The position numbers and the translations under genes are program-made. Source: an uncultured Prevotella sp. (GTDB lineage: Bacteria; Bacteroidota; Bacteroidia; Bacteroidales; Bacteroidaceae). Taken from it: 17,163 nucleotides of DNA. The DNA lies in NCBI GenBank assembly GCA_958369755.1, contig CATXJC010000041.1:1-17163 (forward strand), given 5' to 3'. Positions 13,625 through 17,163 of the stretch are shown here, in pieces; the stretch's first letter is position 1, and every line of letters begins with the position of its first letter. The notes under the pieces are model-generated. The model was given only the letters and a program-made list of their open reading frames with translations. It had not been told where the DNA came from and did no database searches.

Positions 13625-14818
13625 ATGGCACAATTATCTGATCGTCTTAACAGATTGGCACCATCAGCAACGCTGGCGATGTCACAGAAGAGTAGTGAAA
13701 TGAAAGCTCAGGGTATCGATGTAATTAACATGAGTGTAGGTGAACCAGACTTCAACACGCCTGACAATATCAAGGAGGCTGCGAAGAAAGCTATTGATGA
13801 GAACTTCTCACGTTACTCACCAGTTCCTGGTTATCCTGACTTGCGAAAAGCTATTGTTGCCAAATTGAAAAAAGAAAACGGACTTGACTACACAGTCAAC
13901 GAGGTAATCGTGGGCACCGGTGGCAAGCAGTGCGTGTGCAACGCTGTACTGGCACTCGTAAACCCTGGCGACGAGGTAATCATCCCTGCACCATACTGGG
14001 TAAGCTACCCACAGATGGTGAAATTGGCAGGCGGTACTCCAGTCATCGTAAACGCAGGTTTCGACCAGGACTTCAAGATGACAGCCGAGCAGCTTGAGAA
14101 CGCAATCACCGAGAAGACCAAGATGCTCATTCTCTGCTCACCAAGCAACCCTACCGGAAGTGTATATTCCAAGGAGGAGCTGGCAGCATTGGCTGAGGTT
14201 CTGAAGAAGCACCCAGAGGTATTTGTGTTGGCAGACGAGATCTACGAGCACATCAACTATATCGGCAAGCATCACAGCATTGCACAGGAGCCAGGCATGA
14301 AGGAGCAGGTGATCATCGCCAATGGTGTATCCAAGGCATACGCCATGACAGGATGGAGAATCGGTTTCCTCGCTGGTCCAGAGTGGATCATCAAGGGATG
14401 CAGCAAGTTGCAGGGTCAATATACCAGCGGTACCTGTTCAGTAAGCCAGAAGGCAGCTGAGGCAGCCTACACACTCGACCAGGGTGCTGTAGAGGAGATG
14501 CGCGTAGCTTTCGAGCGTCGCCGCAACCTCATCGTGAAGCTCGCCAAGGAGGTTCCAGGACTTGAGGTCAATATGCCACAGGGTGCCTTTTATCTCTTCC
14601 CTAAGTGCAACAGCTACTTCGGCAAGAGCAATGGTGAGAAGACCATCAACAACTCTACAGATTTCGCAATGTACCTCCTGGAGGAGGCTCATGTAGCCAC
14701 AGTAGGTGGAGATGCCTTCGGTGATCCAGACTGCTTCCGCATGAGCTATGCCACAAGCGATGAAAACATCGTAGAGGCAATCCGCCGCATCAAGGAAGCT
14801 TTGAGCAAATTGAAATAA
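13625..14818 (+). CDS. PLP-dependent class I aminotransferase (aspartate aminotransferase-like)
   Basis: A 397-residue fold-type I aminotransferase of the Ib aspartate/prephenate group, transferring the amino group of aspartate to 2-oxoglutarate. MSVGEPDFNTP (36-46) opens the domain, and GTGGKQ (97-102) is the phosphate-side helix start. SPSNPTGS (172-179) supplies Asn175, and ADEIYEHI (203-210) supplies Asp204 and Tyr207. NGVSKAYAMTGWRIGF (233-248) carries the PLP lysine Lys237 and Arg245. FRMSYATS supplies Arg372, which binds the substrate alpha-carboxylate. Length and motifs are complete. It has its own -7 box and is followed by a hairpin, so it is probably a single-gene unit. Many Ib members act on several amino acids, so the exact substrate (aspartate, prephenate or other) is not settled. 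Confidence 0.92.
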   Translation: MAQLSDRLNRLAPSATLAMSQKSSEMKAQGIDVINMSVGEPDFNTPDNIKEAAKKAIDENFSRYSPVPGYPDLRKAIVAKLKKENGLDYTVNEVIVGTGGKQCVCNAVLALVNPGDEVIIPAPYWVSYPQMVKLAGGTPVIVNAGFDQDFKMTAEQLENAITEKTKMLILCSPSNPTGSVYSKEELAALAEVLKKHPEVFVLADEIYEHINYIGKHHSIAQEPGMKEQVIIANGVSKAYAMTGWRIGFLAGPEWIIKGCSKLQGQYTSGTCSVSQKAAEAAYTLDQGAVEEMRVAFERRRNLIVKLAKEVPGLEVNMPQGAFYLFPKCNSYFGKSNGEKTINNSTDFAMYLLEEAHVATVGGDAFGDPDCFRMSYATSDENIVEAIRRIKEALSKLK

Positions 14819-14846
14819 AAATAGGAGAAAAGAGTCCTAAAAAGGT

Positions 14847-14854
14847 TAACTTTG
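14847..14854 (+). promoter_or_regulatory. -7-like element (TAACTTTG) just after the aminotransferase gene
   Basis: TAACTTTG matches TAnnTTTG and would start transcription near 14861, directly before the hairpin at 14866-14898. No -33 TTTG is visible. It may be a distal exbB promoter, a small-RNA promoter or chance. Confidence 0.3.
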
Positions 14855-14865
14855 TAAGAAAAAAG

Positions 14866-14898
14866 CGAGATATTGGTAAAAAATGAGCCAATATCTCG
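14866..14898. terminator. Hairpin between the aminotransferase and exbB (probable terminator)
   Basis: CGAGATATTGG (14866-14876) pairs perfectly with CCAATATCTCG (14888-14898) around an 11-base loop. On the + strand the 3' flank is TTAAAACTTCTT, a weak T-tract. On the minus strand it is a strong T-run (A-run 14859-14864), though no minus-strand gene lies to the right. Most simply it ends the aminotransferase transcript. Confidence 0.55.
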
Positions 14899-14939
14899 TT
14901 AAAACTTCTTAATTAGGACGATAGTTTCTCAATATTTAT

Positions 14940-14947
14940 TATCTTTG
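14940..14947 (+). promoter_or_regulatory. exbB operon promoter -7 element (TATCTTTG)
   Basis: TATCTTTG followed by CC fits the Bacteroidetes -7 box. The implied leader to the exbB ATG is about 130 bases and ends in an A+T-rich stretch typical of strong Bacteroidetes initiation regions. No -33 TTTG at standard spacing. Confidence 0.6.
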
Positions 14948-15083
14948 CCAAAGGAATTTGGATAACCTAAGCGTGTTTATTCAAGACAACACAAACTAGG
15001 CATACAAAACAACTAAAATAGAGCGAGAAATAAATAAGAAATATTAATAATTTATTAACTAATAATTTAAAAAAGTAAAAATT

Positions 15084-15920
15084 ATGGCAACTACAAAACA
15101 AGCAGCCCCAGCTAAGAAGTCTGCGGGCTTTCAGGGAGTAAGAGGCGCATTCTGGATCATCGTGGTATGTGCTATCATTGCATTCACATTGTTCTTCACA
15201 TGGTTCGGTAACGACATGCACTTCCAGGATCCAGGTGTCCAGGATCACCCAGCAGACATTTGGGGTACAATTTACAAGGGTGGTGTAATCGTACCAGTTA
15301 TCCACACATTGTTGCTCACAGTGTTGGCTATGACAATCGAGCGTTGGTTGGCTCTTAAGACCGCTACAGGTAAAGGTGCTCTTCCTAAGTTCGTTGCAAA
15401 CATCAAGGCAGCTTTGAACGCAAATGATTTCGCTAAGGCTGAGCAGCTCTGCAACAAGCAGCGCGGTACAGTAGCTAACGTTGTTATGGCTTCTTTGAAC
15501 GCTTACAAGTCTATGGAGTCTGGTGCTAACGCATCTTTGAAGAAGGCTCAGAAGGTAGCTAAGATCCAGCAGGCTCACGAGGAGGCAACTCAGTTGGAGA
15601 TGCCAACTTTGACAATGAACTTGCCTATCATCGCTACAATCGTAACTCTCGGTACATTGACAGGTCTTCTCGGTACTGTAACCGGTATGATCAAGTCATT
15701 CCAGGCCATGGGTGAAGGTGGTGGCGCTGACTCAGCAGCACTTTCTGTAGGTATTTCTGAGGCGTTGATCAACACCGCATTCGGTATCTTGACATCATGG
15801 TGTGCCGTTGTATCTTACAACACATTCACCAACAAGGTAGATAAGTTGACATACGCACTCGACGAGGTAGGTTACTCAATTGCTCAGACATACGAAGCTA
15901 ACCACGCAGAAGAGGCTTAA
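15084..15920 (+). CDS. exbB: ExbB/TolQ/MotA-family proton channel subunit
   Basis: A 278-residue inner-membrane protein. Hydrophobic segments lie at about 23-41, 67-91, 179-206 and 222-246. The last two, with TLGTLTGLLGTVTGMIKSFQ (from 188) and ISEALINTAFGILTSW (224-239), are the MotA/TolQ/ExbB core that lines the proton path. Residues about 95-175 form the cytoplasmic loop. The extra N-terminal helix and length exceed E. coli ExbB (about 244), as is usual in Bacteroidetes. With ExbD it forms the motor that uses proton motive force to drive TonB and outer-membrane uptake. exbD follows after 30 bases. A Tol-type role cannot be excluded from sequence, but two following exbD genes fit the Bacteroidetes Ton operon. 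Codon use suggests high expression. Confidence 0.93.
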   Translation: MATTKQAAPAKKSAGFQGVRGAFWIIVVCAIIAFTLFFTWFGNDMHFQDPGVQDHPADIWGTIYKGGVIVPVIHTLLLTVLAMTIERWLALKTATGKGALPKFVANIKAALNANDFAKAEQLCNKQRGTVANVVMASLNAYKSMESGANASLKKAQKVAKIQQAHEEATQLEMPTLTMNLPIIATIVTLGTLTGLLGTVTGMIKSFQAMGEGGGADSAALSVGISEALINTAFGILTSWCAVVSYNTFTNKVDKLTYALDEVGYSIAQTYEANHAEEA

Positions 15921-15950
15921 TTTTTGCTAACCCTTTAAAATTTTATCGCT

Positions 15951-16595
15951 ATGGGTAAAGTAAAAATTAAGAAGAGTGACATCTGGATCGATATGACGCC
16001 TATGTCAGACGTTATGACCCTGTTGCTTACCTTCTTCATGCTCACCTCTACATTCGTAAAGAATGAGCCAGTGAAGGTAAACACACCAGGTTCTGTGTCT
16101 GAGATTAAGGTGCCAGAGAATGGTGTCTTGACCATCTTGGTAAGTCCTGAAAAGGACAAGGCCGGAAAACCAACCGGCGAGGGCCAAGTATTTATGAGTA
16201 TTGATAATACCGATCAGTTGGGAGCAGCACTGAGCACAATGACAAGCAACTTCGGCGTGTCTTTGACCCCTAAGCAGATTGAGACATTCAAGAGCGAGGG
16301 TACATTCGGTGTTTCTATGAGTGACATGAGCACTTATCTGTCTATGAACGCTGCAAAGCGTCCACAGTATCTCCAGACTAAGGGTATTCCTCTCGACAGT
16401 ATCAAGGGTGGCATGAGCGAGTTCCAGCAGTGGGTTGACGCTGCTCGTAACGCTAACGAAGAAATCAAGATTGCCCTCAAGGCAGATGCTTCTACACCTT
16501 ACAAGACAGTGAAGAGAGTGATGAACGAACTCCAGGACATGGATGAGAGTCATTACTATATGATTACACAGTTAAAACAACAGGGGGACGAATAA
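15951..16595 (+). CDS. exbD: ExbD family biopolymer transport protein (first copy)
   Basis: A 214-residue protein anchored by one N-terminal helix (about 17-36). WIDMTPMSDVMTLLLTFFML carries the family's essential membrane aspartate, Asp20, which takes part in proton flow with ExbB. The remainder is periplasmic and considerably longer than E. coli ExbD (141 residues); it holds an extra segment (about 60-150) before the usual C-terminal ExbD fold (EEIKIALKADASTPYKTVKR and onward). The gene starts 30 bases after exbB, and its TAA stop directly abuts the ATG of the next exbD, so the two are probably translationally coupled. Confidence 0.93.
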   Translation: MGKVKIKKSDIWIDMTPMSDVMTLLLTFFMLTSTFVKNEPVKVNTPGSVSEIKVPENGVLTILVSPEKDKAGKPTGEGQVFMSIDNTDQLGAALSTMTSNFGVSLTPKQIETFKSEGTFGVSMSDMSTYLSMNAAKRPQYLQTKGIPLDSIKGGMSEFQQWVDAARNANEEIKIALKADASTPYKTVKRVMNELQDMDESHYYMITQLKQQGDE

Positions 16596-17163
16596 ATGGC
16601 AAAGAAAGAAAGCAAACAAAAGAAAATGAATGTCCGCGTAGACTTTACGCCTATGGTGGATATGCTCATGCTGCTTATCACGTTCTTCATGCTGTGTACA
16701 TCTTTGAGCAAACCTCAGACTATGGAGCTGACTATGCCAAGTAATGACGAGAATACTCAAGATGACCAGAAGAACGAGGCGAAAGCTTCTGAGACTATTA
16801 CCCTCTACGTAGCAGCTGATAACAAGATTTATTATGGTGCTGGTATCCCTAACTACAACGATCCTACATGGATCAAGGAGACAACATGGGGTAGCCAGGG
16901 TATCCGTAAGGTCTTGAGAGAGCACGCTACAGAGAATGGTACACGTCCGGTAGAGAGAATTGCGCTCGCTGTTAAGGAGTTGAACATGGATCGTCAGAAG
17001 AATCCTAAGCAGTATCCTGATAGCATCTATCAGAAGAAGCTCAGCGATTTGAAGGCTGGTAACTTGAAGGATGGTAAGATCCCTACTCTGACCATCGTCA
17101 TCAAGCCAACCGACAACGCTTCTTACAAGAATATGGTTGACGCTCTCGACGAAATGCAGATTT
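16596..17163 (+). CDS. ExbD family biopolymer transport protein (second copy, cut by the window edge)
   Basis: Translation from the ATG that immediately follows the first exbD stop (TAAATG) gives 189 codons without a stop up to the right edge. The N-terminus is basic (MAKKESKQKKMNVRVD). VDFTPMVDMLMLLITFFMLC then provides the single membrane helix with the conserved Asp22. The periplasmic part ends with TLTIVIKPTDNASYKNMVDA, the ExbD C-terminal fold. It is clearly divergent from the first copy, not a recent duplicate. Two adjacent ExbD paralogs behind one ExbB is common in Bacteroidetes; they probably form a mixed dimer or serve different partners. Confidence 0.92.
   Translation, partial: MAKKESKQKKMNVRVDFTPMVDMLMLLITFFMLCTSLSKPQTMELTMPSNDENTQDDQKNEAKASETITLYVAADNKIYYGAGIPNYNDPTWIKETTWGSQGIRKVLREHATENGTRPVERIALAVKELNMDRQKNPKQYPDSIYQKKLSDLKAGNLKDGKIPTLTIVIKPTDNASYKNMVDALDEMQI

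Noticed and set aside
1..17163. Mobile elements or phage genes
   Set aside because: No transposase, integrase, terminal inverted repeats or target duplications recognised; gene content is housekeeping plus a glycan-use pair.

Overview
The window looks like a chromosomal segment of a Bacteroidales gut or oral bacterium, most likely Prevotella/Segatella (copri-like). Evidence: promoters carry the Bacteroidetes -7 element TAnnTTTG, ribosome-binding sites are A-rich rather than Shine-Dalgarno, there is a one-piece hybrid two-component regulator and a GH92 mannosidase, the LptF/G-type permease is extended, and the biopolymer-transport operon reads exbB-exbD-exbD. The species call is inference; no rRNA or other decisive marker is present.

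Layout. 1-70 (-): first codons of a secreted protein that leaves the window. 316-1437 (+): dinB, translesion DNA polymerase IV, with a textbook promoter upstream and a strong intrinsic terminator downstream. 1546-1963: a gene-free stretch, almost G-free on the + strand, with short repeats. 1964-7104 (-): a carbohydrate-response pair, a hybrid two-component sensor/regulator followed by a periplasmic GH92 alpha-mannosidase, with no SusC/SusD genes in view. 7386-8804 (+): aspartate ammonia-lyase, converging on an AraC-family regulator (8941-9789, -); both end at one hairpin. 9852-10011: a dense cluster of DnaA-box-like 9-mers, then tRNA-Met(CAU) (-) with its own promoter and terminator. 10390-13508 (+): LptF/G-type permease and bifunctional ribBA, probably one operon. 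13625-14818 (+): PLP aminotransferase. 15084-17163 (+): exbB, exbD, and a second exbD cut by the right edge.

How the genes work together. The HTCS would sense a small ligand, probably a sugar, through its periplasmic-binding-protein domain and may control the mannosidase gene behind it. Aspartase and the aminotransferase interconvert aspartate, fumarate and oxaloacetate/glutamate, which suits fumarate-respiring anaerobes. RibBA starts riboflavin synthesis, the permease serves lipopolysaccharide export, and ExbB/ExbD power TonB-dependent outer-membrane uptake.

Most of the window is ordinary housekeeping or glycan-use content; I see no clearly new gene system. The most interesting signals are non-coding: (1) a possible replication origin or DnaA-binding cluster at 9852-10011; (2) a perfect inverted pair of exact DnaA boxes inside the HTCS coding sequence at 5178-5212; (3) a strand-asymmetric repeat tract after dinB; (4) recurring TGAACGAT sites in the non-coding flanks of dinB; (5) a nearly identical 23-bp promoter block before both minus-strand regulators.
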